Assembly: GCF_028554725.1 (NCBI RefSeq)
Contig: NC_071671.1
Location: 59,721,501 to 59,785,500, forward strand
From: Zeugodacus cucurbitae
Taxonomy: Eukaryota; Arthropoda; Insecta; Diptera; Tephritidae
DNA: 64,000 bases
Direction of reading: 5' to 3'
Position numbers and translations under genes: made by a program. Positions 38,101-49,660 of this stretch are shown here, piece by piece. The notes below the pieces were generated by a model that was not told the origin of the DNA, ran no database searches, and saw only the letters and a program-made list of their open reading frames with translations. Every line of letters starts with the position of its first letter. The stretch's first letter is position 1.

Positions 38101-40959
38101 ACAGTAAGTTTTTAGTGGAGGATTTAAACTGTTTTCTTTTTTGTAAAGCGGCAACCCTGATGTTAAAGTCTCTATCTTTAGAAGGCTTTTAAGTCATTTT
38201 TACACAATAAGATCAGAATTATATGCATTTTTTCAATATATTGAAATAAGTTTAAAATTTATAATTGGCGTGGGCACGGGCACCATCCAATTATAATGGC
38301 AACTCTTTTAAATATATATTTTTAACTTAAGTCGTGGTTACTAACTATTTTATAATTTATAATAGCTAAGCTTTATAATAGCAAGAAGAAGAAGAAGAAT
38401 AGCTAACTATTCAGCCTTCGATAAACGGTAGCTGCACTTCCTTGATCTACATTTTTCGTCAATTATTCTCTACATCATATTTTTTTCAAATATCATAGCC
38501 ACTTAACGGTGTATCCTGAAATTGAAAACTGAAATTTATAATAAATAGTTATTAAATATTGCTTATTGTATTAATTTCATATCTTTTACCTAAAAACATA
38601 CTAAATGAGTATTTATATTTTTATCAGCCTACATGTAGGCAACATTTTTGAATTTAATAATTTTCTTAACAAGAAATCAAAATTCAGATAAAAAAATAAA
38701 TGGAGAATAATATTATATATCAGATTTGTAGCATTTAAGGGTTTTCTATCTTCAAATATTAAAATAAAAGTCGACACTAAAAGGTTATGGCTGAAAGTAT
38801 AGCATACCATTAGGCTTAAATTATTTTTCCTTAGTAAAATCATTCTTTTTGTATGGTGATATTAATTTTAATCAGATTTTTATTTTACTAATCATACCAA
38901 ATTATATCAAGGGTAATTTCTGATAGACTATAATACCAATGTATTGTTCTAGAGCCACAAATATGTAAACTTCATTAAATGAAGCAGAGTTATGAAAGTT
39001 TTTAAAGTTTCATTTCAACTGTATTAATCAAAATTATGTCTTCTAGAGATTCATTTTTAAATTTTTAGTTTGTATGGCTCTAAAAAGTATGCTATATGGT
39101 AAAGCCTAGTAAAAACAGCCTTCTTTTATCTTAGCATTAGTTTTCTGAGATAATTTTGGGTATCCTTTATAACTTTTTCGGTTAAGCTTCATTACAGCTT
39201 TCAAAAATGTATTAGAAATATTCTGTCATTGTCATTTTCATACGAATTTCGCTTTGTTGTTGCCTACTTTCAGGCGTGAAAATACTTTGTGCCTACATAC
39301 TGTTATATATTTTCTGCCACAGCTTACTTGAGCTGTGAAATTTGATATTGGCCGGAATTTCATTAAATTTGTTTGCAAAATTATTAGCTTTAAATATTTA
39401 TTTTTCAAATTTGATTTTTTGAATAAATAAAAAAATATTCTAAGAAATTGTTCATAATCAGCTCTGAGAGATGAGCTCATCTTATTATTGATATTATTTC
39501 TGTTGTTAACACCTAAAGCACATACGAGTCTATATTCATACAAAACAAACAAAACATTTAATTATCTGCGTGGCCAATAATTCGAACTGCAGCAAAAATC
39601 CATCGAGCAGCTTATTTATTTATTCAACGTCACCCACTTTTAATTGATACAGTGTGTGACGCGTGTGGGATGACGCAACGCGGCATTAACTTTGTGTAAA
39701 TATGCGGAGATTTTATTAATTTAATTTACTTTTTTTGTTTTTATTGTAAAATATAAATAACTTGTCGTACACGCATGGAGGTGAAAAAATCAACAAACAA
39801 CAACAGCAACTGAAAAAAGTAAATACAACAAATGCGGTATGAAAGAATTAAACCGAAATGGACATGCAAACGCAAATGGACACAAAAATAACAATAACAA
39901 TGACATTTCTGCAAGCAAGCAAACAAGCAAAGAGGCGACCGAGCGAACGAAAAAATAATTTTAAATAATATTTAATAAAGACAATATATTACACAAACAC
40001 AAACAAGTGAAATCGCATTTGCAGGCCGCTCTGTGCTTATGTATTTACAATACAATTCCATCTGTTATAGAGTTTTCAGACAATCAACACTGAAAATTTT
40101 CAGTGAAATTATATTTTCTATGTATGCAGTGTCAAACCAGTTATATTATCCACCTTTAAATTTCACGTTTTCAGTTAATTTTTTGCCTCATTTCGTTTAT
40201 TATAAAGTTTTTAATGTCAATAAAAATAGTGCAATTAATTAAATTTTCCGCAATGCAGCTTCACTGCATCAATTTAATTCGAATTATAAAATCATAAATT
40301 GTGTGCCTGTGTGTGTATGGCAGTATCAGTGAAAATTAGTTTAGCTACTCTACCAGAGTGTTGATATATGCATATGTGTATGAAAGCGAATTATAGTTGT
40401 CAAATATTTATTAATTTACTGCGCAATATTTATTTTTCTGCGTGTGTGTGCCTGACAATCAATATTTGAAATTAAGCAGCAATCTGTGTTAAAATTTTTT
40501 TTCCGATTTTTTTTTGTAACAAAATAATTTGCATAACCCAATCTGGCTCTCATAATTACAGATATAATTTTATATTAAAGATTTATTCATAATTTATATA
40601 TAGTATACTTTTTAATTATTTATTAATGGTTTCTCATAATAATATGGTAGATAGATACATATGTACATATATGCATATGAATATAACAAAAATCATTAAC
40701 AGACATTAATAAGCAGTTAGCCACTTTCCAATAGGTATTTGCAATCTGTCCGTTTTCCTCCACATGCATAATTTAAGGAATTTACATAAAAAAAAATTAA
40801 TAATTAACCTCGATAACTTTAAATTAAAAAGGTAAATTTATCAAAAAAAAAGGAAAATCGTTTTAAATAAATAGGAGATGAGGTAGTCTAAATTGGCGAA
40901 AGTCAATCGTCTCAATATAGTTTTCATATTTTTGAAAAAAAAAAAACTAATAATTTCTT
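35151..40959. other. AT-rich non-coding stretch
   Basis: No gene seen. 35380-35830 has the look of a decayed dispersed repeat: TTGAAATCGGTCGAATAATT near 35756 resembles GTGAAATCGGTTCAGGAATT near 41278. GGCAACCCTG-type motifs recur near 38040, 38151 and 38297. A perfect 10-bp stem lies at 38259-38296. Some moderately GC-rich DNA near 37250-37520 has no recognisable ORF. Confidence 0.5.
38259..38296. repeat. Perfect 10-bp hairpin with GC-rich loop
   Basis: TTATAATTGG at 38259-38268 pairs with CCAATTATAA at 38287-38296 around an 18-nt loop rich in G and C. The stem is too short for a miRNA precursor. Confidence 0.6.
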
Positions 40960-41477
40960 TTAAAGGGTTACATGGGTTTTGTCGGCTTAAAAAACGCTTA
41001 TTTTCAATATTTTTTTCTATGTCAAAAATTATTTACTTAATTTTCTGTCTTAGAGATACATATTTAAAGTATAATTTAATTTCTGAAATTTTCAAAAAAA
41101 AAAAATTAAAAATCCTTGTGACGCTATTTCCGGTGACCTCTCGGAAAAAAGGTGGGTCCGCGTTGTCAGCATAACTACACTGACAGGATCATTTAAATTA
41201 AAAAACAAAAATAAGTGTTTTAGTTTAGACCATGAAGGTGTAGTCTTGGATATAGTATACCTTGGTGGTGAAAATGTGTGAAATCGGTTCAGGAATTACA
41301 GCAGCCTTCGTATACTAACGGGTGATTTTTTTGAGGTTAGGATTTTCATGCATTAGTATTTGACAGATCACGTGGGATTTCAGACATGGTGTCAAAGAGA
41401 AAGATGCTCAGTATGCTTTGACATTTCATCATGAATAGACTTACTAACGAGCAACGCTTGCAAATCATTGAATTTTA

Positions 41478-42419
41478 ACGGGTGATTTTTTTGAGGTTAG
41501 GATTTTCATGCATTAGTATTTGACAGATCACGTGGGATTTCAGACATGGTGTCAAAGAGAAAGATGCTCAGTATGCTTTGACATTTCATCATGAATAGAC
41601 TTACTAACGAGCAACGCTTGCAAATCATTGAATTTTATTACCAAAATCAGTGTTCGGTTCGAAATGTGTTTCGCGCTTTTTTATCGACAAATTTTGTTCA
41701 GCGATGAGGCTTATTTCTGGTTGAATGGCTACGTAAATAAGCAAAATTGCCGCATTTGGGGTGAAGAGCAACCAGAAGCCGTTCAAGAACTGCCCATGCA
41801 TCCCGAAAAATGCACTGTTTGGTGTGGTTTGTACGCTGGTGGAATCATTGGACCGTATTTTTTCAAAGATGCTGTTGGACGCAACGTTACGGTGAATGGC
41901 GATCGCTATCGTTCGATGCTAACAAACTTTTTGTTGCCAAAAATGGAAGAACTGAACTTGGTTGACATGTGGTTTCAACAAGATGGCGCTACATGCCACA
42001 CAGCTCGCGATTCTATGGCCATTTTGAGGGAAAACTTCGGAGAACAATTCATCTCAAGAAATGGACCCGTAAGTTGGCCACCAAGATCATGCGATTTAAC
42101 GCCTTTAGACTATTTTTTGTGGGGCTACGTCAAGTCTAAAGTCTACAGAAATAAGCCAGCAACTATTCCAGCTTTGGAAGACAACATTTCCGAAGAAATT
42201 CGGGCTATTCCGGCCGAAATGCTCGAAAAAGTTGCCCAAAATTGGACTTTCCGAATGGACCACCTAAGACGCAGCCGCGGTCAACATTTAAATGAAATTA
42301 TCTTCAAAAAGTAAATGTCATGAACCAATCTAACGTTTCAAATAAAGAACCGATGAGATTTTGCAAATTTTATGCGTTTTTTTTTTAAAAAGTTATCAAG
42401 CTCTTAAAAAATCACCCTT
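41478..42419 (+). mobile_element. Inner mariner-like element nested in the outer copy
   Basis: It starts ACGGGTGATTTTTT at 41478 and ends AAAAAATCACCCTT at 42419. It is flanked by TA at 41476-41477 and 42420-42421, exactly duplicating the TA in the GAATTTTATTACC stretch of the host element. At 942 bp it is nearly identical to the outer copy throughout; its first 160 bp repeat 41318-41477. At the internal deletion it keeps 11 nt (CGCGC plus six T) that the outer copy lacks. This is a recent self-family insertion. Confidence 0.93.
41591..42314 (+). pseudogene. Inner mariner-like transposase, internally deleted and frameshifted
   Basis: The natural start is ATG 41591 (MNRLTNEQRLQIIEFYYQNQ), the beginning of the DNA-binding domain. 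About 27 codons in, just after NVFRA, the gene jumps by deletion to the catalytic domain and changes frame, so translation from this ATG stops a few codons later. The catalytic domain is open in another frame (to 42314) and reads FYRQILFSDEAYF, WFQQDGATCHTA and SCDLTPLDYFLWG. All three catalytic Asp residues are present; by my count 36 residues separate the second and third. The usual His after DEA is Tyr here. An AATAAA signal lies just downstream, near 42341. With most of the DNA-binding region gone it cannot be an active transposase. Confidence 0.9.
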
Positions 42420-43364
42420 TATTACCAAAATCAGTGTTCGGTTCGAAATGTGTTTATCGACAAATTTTGTTCAGCGATGAGGCTCATTTCTGGTTGAATG
42501 GCTACGTAAATAAGCAAAATTGCCGCATTTGGGGTGAAGAGCAACCAGAAGCCGTTCAAGAACTGCCCATGCATCCCGAAAAATGCACTGTTTGGTGTGG
42601 TTTGTACGCTGGTGGAATCATTGGACCGTATTTTTTCAAAGATGCTGTTGGACGCAACGTTACGGTGAATGGCGATCGCTATCGTTCGATGCTAACAAAC
42701 TTTTTGTTGCCAAAAATGGAAGAACTGAACTTGGTTGACATGTGGTTTCAACAAGATGGCGCTACATGCCACACAGCTCGCGATTCTATGGCCATTTTGA
42801 GGGAAAACTTCGGAGAACAATTCATCTCAAGAAATGGACCCGTAAGTTGGCCACCAAGATCATGCGATTTAACGCCTTTAGACTATTTTTTGTGGGGCTA
42901 CGTCAAGTCTAAAGTCTACAGAAATAAGCCAGCAACTATTCCAGCTTTGGAAGACAACATTTCCGAAGAAATTCGGGCTATTTCGGCCGAAATGCTCGAA
43001 AAAGTTGCCCAAAATTGGACTTTCCGAATGGACCACCTAAGACGCAGCCGCGGTCAACATTTAAATGAAATTATCTTCAAAAAGTAAATGTCATGAACCA
43101 ATCTAACGTTTCAAATAAAGAACCGATGAGATTTTGCAAATTTTATGCGTTTTTTTTTTTAAAAAAGTTATCAAGCTCTTAAAAAATCACCCTTTATATA
43201 TGATGATTTTCGTTATTCTATTAGACTTTATATCGAATATATAGGTCAAATTGTGTTATCTTTTTCAAATTTTATCAATAAATTGCGAGTGTATAAAATG
43301 TTCGTTTGCACCCGAACTTAGCCTTTCCTTACTTGTTTATTGTCATAATACTTACAGAATTATA

Positions 43365-43427
43365 TAAATCTGGCGTAGGAACCGCTTTGCCGAATCCCTC
43401 AGAGCGCGCCAGTCATTTCTTCTTCTA
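43365..43427 (-). mobile_element. Tiny 3'-end stub of an RTE-like LINE
   Basis: On the minus strand this matches the last ORF codons and 3' end of the element at 51335-53170: GAATGAGTGGCGCGCTCTGG-like sequence, then GATTCGGC and AGCGGTTCCTACGCCA. About 17 nt within (TATAATCGCTTAA) are missing from this copy. Short TA-rich DNA follows the 3' end. It is an extremely 5'-truncated insertion of about 60 bp or its remnant. Confidence 0.75.
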
Positions 43428-46400
43428 GATATATATATATTATATATCGGGTCTATAAACTATTCATTTATGTCTAGACACCTTCGGGTTAAAGTCCTTT
43501 AAAATAAAAAAAAATGTTAAACAGTTATTAAACAAGTCATGTATTAAAACACTCACCTCCATTGAATCGCACTTTTAACATTCCTTACTCCTAAAGGTAG
43601 GCCACATAAACTGCTTCAATATGCAACCCTGCAACCAAGCATTCCGGCAAGCAACTAATCAGACATTCTACTCGATTGTGGGTCAACATTTATTAACAAA
43701 ACTTGCTGAGCCGACAATCGTAATTCATTTCGGTGCCGCCAAATAAATTACAAAGCCTTCTAAAGGCATCAAAAAAGAAAGAAAGGAAGAAATTAAAACA
43801 AAAGCAGCAAATAATATTGTGAAACGATTGCGATCTGTATGCGGTGCACGTTTTATGATTTCGCTTTTCAAGTTTTTCGCTAAGAGTTGAGCATTTTCCT
43901 CGGCGGCACCTCTACTCCCTTTCGTGTGTACTCATGTTGACAAAAGGTGCACAGCACAAACTTATTTTTTTTTTGGTTTTGGGTTATTTTCTATTGCACG
44001 CTTTCACTTCTATGAAATGAGAAAATTTTTGTTTTATTTCTTTGCGCATTGGCAATTTATTTTATTCTTATCAAATGAGGACATGACTGCTGTCATTGCG
44101 CGCCGACTGGGTTATAGCAACAACAACAATTTGATGTCGGTCTACCTTTCGTGCTGAGTGCTGGTGTGTATTTAAGTGAGAGTGTTAGATAAAAATGTGG
44201 TTGTGCTTCGGTATAAGACACCCCTGTTTGTCGGCAGACGCTCTCTAACCATTCATTTATTATTTTTATTTAACTTTTTTCTCTGTCTCTTTGTTTCACT
44301 GATGACTTTTCTTTATTTTTTTTTGGTTTGTCTGCGCTGCTCTCAATCATCAGTTGAGCGTGTTGTTGTTGGCCGAGTGGCAGCCATCACTCACTCAATT
44401 ACATGTCTAAAGCATGCAGACAGTAGTTGTACCAAAAGTAACAACAACAACGACAATAAGCACCTCATACTATCTCACTCAGCTGCAAAGCATTGCATAC
44501 TTTTCGGCATTACAACGTAGTCGAAAATCCAGTCGTGTGACACCACACGGCCGCTAACCGCCAACGTCAATCACCTTTCTATTGCTCAACAGCGCTTGTG
44601 TGTGTCTGTATGTGCCGGCACGCTCTCATGTCCTGCCGCCACAAAGGCCTGCCGTCAATCTAGTAAACCACGCTGTGTCGGTCAGTTAGGAGACCTACCT
44701 GTCTGCTGGCCGATAGCTTTGCTTGTTGTTGCAGTCAAGTGATGCTAACTTTGTTTTCACTGTTCTTGTTGTTTTTATTGTTGTTGCTGTACTAGTAGCT
44801 GCATGACATGTTGCTTGTTCTACATATACACAGACAGACAACTCAGTCGCGCGGCATGAGGCGGCGTGTCGACCATTAAAACCAATTGACCTGAATGTTG
44901 TGCGCGCTTTTAGGCGCCACTCTCCCCCTACTATCTACCCTTTCACGAATATGCAAATGTGTCTGCACGTAGCACACAACTCTTTTCTAATTGTGCCCTA
45001 CTCGGCACATGGCCTATCTGCTTTTTAACTGAGATAATCGCTTAACATAGTCATGAGTGTGTCCACTCGACTCGACGCCCTTACTTTTTATCCATTTCCC
45101 ATTTCTCGTTTTTGTTTTTTCTCTTGTTTTTGGTTTTTGCGGCTGACATTCTCTCCATCAGCTTTTGTTTATGGTCCAGTCTTTATATCGCTCTCGCATA
45201 TTCACAAAGTTGAGTAGCTGTTGAAGTGCCCTTTGCATGCAAATACTGGAGAGTTTTTGCACTCACTCTCCAACAGGCTGTTGTTGCAGGCATCACAGGC
45301 TTTACGCTCTTAATGTTGACCCCTTCACCATGCCACCCTTTCACACCACTGTGCCGTGTATGTTGAGTGGCACTGCTGTTAGCTGTTGGTCCAGTCACAC
45401 CCAGACACCTTTGACGCCTGCAGCTATGCAACGCTTCATTAAGCTTGAGGGCCTATGTGAATTACTGGCTGCTGGTGTGTGTGGCAGTCAGGTGTCTCTA
45501 AGTGTTGTCTGCATTTGAAGCTCGTTTAGTCCGGTTTTCATTTATGTTTTGAATTTCAATTTTGGTTTATATTCAAATGAATTTTATTTTATTTATTGAT
45601 ACACAATAATTGTTGCTGGATGTGGGAAGAGTTTATATAATGCAATATGTAAATTTTTTTGGGGAAAATTTTTTTTTAAATATTATCCAACAAATTACAT
45701 ATCATCCCCAACAATTCTATATGTCTACTTATAACTATCTGTTTTATAGTAGTAGAATATATTAAGCACTTCGTCGTAGTCGTGTCAAAAATCCGTCATT
45801 ATTTTGGTCAAAGTTGGTGGGTTAAGATCAATTTTCAATCGAAATGTTTTAAATCTTTAATGGCTTCTTTTCATTAAGGGGTTATTTGATTATATTAAAG
45901 ATGTTCGGCTGTTTATTATATTTTTCACATTATGTGCAATTGACACTATGTCAAATTTAATGACATTCATAATCAGGCTACTGAAAGCTGTTACCAAACA
46001 TTTACATATGACATCTTATCGGGCTAATATTTGTTACCGAGTTAGTAATTTGTTTGCAAATCATGTGACTGTGAAATCTCAACATAATCTTATATGCCAG
46101 TATTTTGACATTTGATTAATTTCAATCGACGCCATGGAACATGTGCAACAAATAATAACCATAGCCAAATTAAGGTCAATCAATTTAACTTTATGAATAA
46201 ATTAGTTAGTAAAATTAAGGTAATGAGTAAATCAATCGTATATTTGACATAATGAACAAATCTGGCAATAAGTTTGTCATATTCAACTATTAGTTAATTT
46301 GTAATTCGAATATTTTATTTCACTTATTTAGTAATTCATTGATATTTTATTAATTTTTCTCCATGCAATGGGAACATATTCCAGAAATAAGCACTTTTGT

Positions 46401-47759
46401 CAATTTAAAATCAGTGAATTTAAATCTAATGAAAAAATCAGTCAATATAATTGACAAAAGAAACATGTCAGCTTTTTGGACATTTAAAATGATATGATTT
46501 CAACAAAATCCAAAAGGTCAGTTAATTTGACATAAGCTGATTATATATTTGAATAATGTCATCATTTGATTTGAACAAAATCTGCTTATTAATTTTTATT
46601 GATGGTATGAGAAATAATTCAAAAAATAACTACAATTGTCAAGCCACAATGTCAAACTAATGCCAGTAAATTTGACAATAAAAATAAATCAGTAATAATA
46701 TTTGACAGTATTTTTGACATAATGACAAATAGTTAGTGCCATTTATCATGATATTTTATTTTATGTCATTATTTTAATGATATTTTGGACAGATCACACT
46801 ATCACTTTTTTATTTTGCTGTGAACTTAGATACTTTTGTAATGGTAGAAGTAATTTTTCTATATTTATTCTATATTTTGAGGCACTATAATTTCAAAATA
46901 TTTCAATTCTTTCGCTTTCTCAATTAATAACCTTTTTTTGTGCATTTTTGTTGTAATTTTTTTTTAATCCTTACACATGAAGTTTTCACACGCAAACACT
47001 AATTAATAAACGTGGCTTGCCACCGGTCACCTGTGTCCCGACGACTTTATCAAATTATATTCGCAACAAAGCCGCTGTCTGCCGTACGGCTTAATTAAGC
47101 GCAGCAATTAAAATGCGTAAATAATGAGAAGATGTGCAAAAAGCAACAACAACAAATATAAAACTATGTGAATTAAAAACAAAACTGTATATTTTCAGCA
47201 CAATGAAAATAAATTAATTTTTACTTAATATATAAAGTCATTTAAGCAACACAAAAACAAAAAAAGAGAAACAAAAAATATATAAAATAACGAGACAAAA
47301 TAAGGCGTAAAAAGTTGATTGGAGTATATAAAAAGCATTTTTAAATGTTCGCAGATTTCTGCTGCTCGGATAGAGAGTTAAATGGCTTAAAAAATTAACA
47401 TTTGAATAGTTCATGTAGCGCTTTTTCGCCTCAATACACCGGCAAACACACGCTCCACATACAAATAATATTGCGCACAAATGAGCTGTCTCACCCGGCT
47501 GACATCTTTCATAAATGGCTGACAACTTGTTATCGCATTGTTGTTTTTGTATTTTAATAAAGTTATATTTTCATTTAAAGCTTAACATTTCACTGGCATA
47601 AGGCAAGTTGGTTTATTATTATTATGTTGCGAGTTTTTCCGTCCAATTTTTATGCTGTCAAAACATTCTTCTTTTTGTGGTGAACATAACATTTTTTTGT
47701 TTTTGTTGATGTTAATTAGCTTTTGGGGACTGCAAGTCAATTATTTTTAAGTAAAAACC
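43428..47759. other. Non-coding stretch, with a TTTGACA-rich part
   Basis: No supported gene. 43900-45530 is richer in GC and simple repeats with scattered ORFs (up to 114 codons) lacking domains. TTTAGGCGC is at 44909-44917. 45940-46760 is very AT-rich and has about eight TTTGACA/TGTCAAA heptamers. Confidence 0.5.
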
Positions 47760-48310
47760 GGGAAAACGACTTTTCCTATAAGAGTTTAACATGCCGCTAT
47801 AATATATAAAAATTATGAAAGCTCGTAAGTTTTTGTATGAAAGCTCACTAAAGCCATAGAAAATAAAAATTGGGAAAACTTTTCCTTTAAAAGCTCACCA
47901 CGTTGGTAAAATATATAAAAATATGAAAGCTCGCAAAATTTCTATGAAAGCTTACTAAAGTGTTAGAAAATAAAAACTATAAACGCTCATTACTTTTCAC
48001 ATAAAAGCTCCCCATGTCGCTATAATAAATGAAAATATGAAAGCTCGCAAGATTTCCAATGAAAGCTTACTAAATGTAATGTAATTGTCGTAGAAACCGT
48101 TCATTCGATTATAGCCGAAGCTCACTCAATTGACAAAAGTTAAAAACTATTAAGCTCATAGTTTTTCCAATGAAAGCTCAGTACGTTGCTATATGGTAAA
48201 AAATGTGAAAATTTACATGTTTTTGAATGAAAGCTCAAACAAATCATTGAAAATTGCAAGTGAAAGCTCACTTTGACGCTAGAAATTCTAAAAGTGAAAG
48301 CTCTGGTTAG
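47760..48310. repeat. GAAAGCTC-marked tandem repeat, period about 110 bp
   Basis: TATGAAAGCTCG recurs with GCTCG at 47821, 47929 and 48043 (spacing 108 and 114). Each unit contains a second ATGAAAGCT(C/T)ACTAAA block about 20 bp later and a GCTATAATA(T)A(A)TAAAA-like block before. Further decayed ATGAAAGCTC copies continue to 48300. Over a dozen AAGCTC or AAGCTT blocks fall in 550 bp. Confidence 0.8.
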
Positions 48311-49259
48311 TTTTTAACTATTTTGGCATTTTGAGTCAAGTAGCAACTATTCTAAAAAGCTTTTTGTTAAAGCTGTACTAATAAAGCTTACTTAGTTTAC
48401 TTACCAGATCTTATATATTATATAATATTAATATAAAACAAACTTGACCACTCTGCACACCTCCACTTGCACTCAATTAATGCATTACCTTAGTTGCTTG
48501 AATTCAATTATTTAAATGAACCATTTAGACATTTATTAGCTGCTGATAAAAACATTAATTAATTGAATTGCATTAAAAACGAGTTGCCTGGTTTTATAAT
48601 TAAAACATTTACAATTGATTGAATTGTTACAATAAGCATATTGTCACTTGATAGACTTTATTGTGGCCTTCTTTACATTTATATTAGAACAACACCAACT
48701 GCTGAAGTATTTGTATGTGTGTTTGTCTATGTGAACATACAGTGAGATGTCATTACTACCATTATTGGTCAATTAATTGAATGATGGCAATGCAAATATA
48801 TGTCAGATGATAGATGACCATGTCTAACGGTATATTTTGTGAACATGTTTGTAAATTTATAAGAGAGTTGATGTGTGCTCAAATATATATGTATATATCA
48901 ATCAATTTATATGCACACATCAGGTGTGAGTGCAATTCTCCACAGCAGGTCTGCCAATGACTCAATTACGTATGTCTGTATTAATAGATTGGCTTTGGAT
49001 CTGACCTGCTGTCATGTGGCTGCTGATAGTTGGTGAGCTATTTCATATTAAATTGAAATGTACAGTTGCGATACAGAATGAGCACACTTCCAATTGATTT
49101 TATAATAATTTGATTATTAATTTCTATGTATTATATATCAATAACTCTTGTTACGTGGCTACCTTTCACCACAACAATTGACTTGAATTCATTATTTATA
49201 TGTCAAGTAATTTATATACCACACAGATCGAAATTTAGTTCAGTGTGTGTAAAACAAAA
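48311..49259. other. AT-rich non-coding stretch between two AAAGCTC clusters
   Basis: No gene seen. Confidence 0.5.
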
Positions 49260-49660
49260 TAGTTTACTATATTCCAAAAAGCTTCTTTGTACTACATCAG
49301 TGAGCTTTAAGCTTTACCTGAGAAAGCTTCAGTGTTAGTGTATGAAAAACTAAGAAAGCTTTTAGTAATTTTTAACAGTCACATTGTTGTCTCTATATAT
49401 AAAGAGCTTTTTAGTGAAATCTCTTTTTAAATGAAAGCTCTTTCCAAATGAAAGCTCTTGTCAAATATGTATTTTTTCTAAACGAAAACTCATTTCACGA
49501 GCACAAATATCTCAATTTAGCAGCACGTTATGTTGTGTCACGACACATATAGACTTTTTAGTGAAAGCTCATTTAAATGAAAGCTTTAGCACATTTAAAA
49601 TTGTGGAAGCGAAACAAAGTTTATTAATATGTTAAAGAATTCAATATTTTAAAGCTCTAG
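49260..49660. repeat. Second cluster of AAAGCTC/AAAGCTT motifs
   Basis: AAATGAAAGCTC or GTGAAAGCTC occurs repeatedly between 49430 and 49570, with AAGCTTC, AAAGCTTTT and GAGCTTTA blocks from 49280. It is more decayed than the 47.8 kb array but uses the same core word. A few similar words also appear at 60430-60480. Confidence 0.6.

Larger units (their letters stand above)
41431..43087 (+). pseudogene. Outer mariner-like transposase, interrupted and deleted
   Basis: The start codon ATG 41431 and first codons lie left of the inner element; the rest resumes at 42422. The catalytic domain is open from about 42434 to 43087 and nearly identical to the inner copy. It has His in FSDEAHF and Ser in the RAISAEM segment, where the inner copy has Tyr and Pro. 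The internal deletion joins GTGTTT directly to ATCGAC, leaving the domain out of frame with the start. Insertion of the inner element disrupts it a second time. The catalytic Asp residues (SDEA, QQDG, SCDL) remain. Confidence 0.9.
41318..43194 (+). mobile_element. Outer mariner-like element (split by an inner copy)
   Basis: The 5' end ACGGGTGATTTTTT at 41318 and the 3' end AAAAAATCACCCTT ending at 43194 form inverted repeats, with TA on both outer flanks (41316-41317 and 43195-43196). The element's own DNA is 41318-41477 plus 42422-43194, about 933 bp. The inner copy and one duplicated TA lie between. Rejoining the two parts across the insert gives continuous 5' sequence (GAATTT-TA-TTACC). 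Compared with full-length mariner-like elements (about 1.3 kb), both copies have lost the middle of the transposase gene, so both are non-autonomous, although their termini look intact. Confidence 0.92.
40960..43336. repeat. Possible older repeat split by the mariner nest
   Basis: The left flank (about 40960-41315) contains GGGTTACATGGG and GAAATCGGTTCAGGAATTAC. The right flank (43197-43336) ends with TGTTCGTTTGCACCCGAACT followed by TAGCCTTTCC. These blocks look like parts of a dispersed fly repeat, and a similar GAAATCGGT block occurs near 35757. The boundaries are guesses. Confidence 0.3.

Noticed and set aside
38259..38296. microRNA precursor hairpin
   Set aside because: The stem is only 10 bp, well below the roughly 22-bp duplex required.
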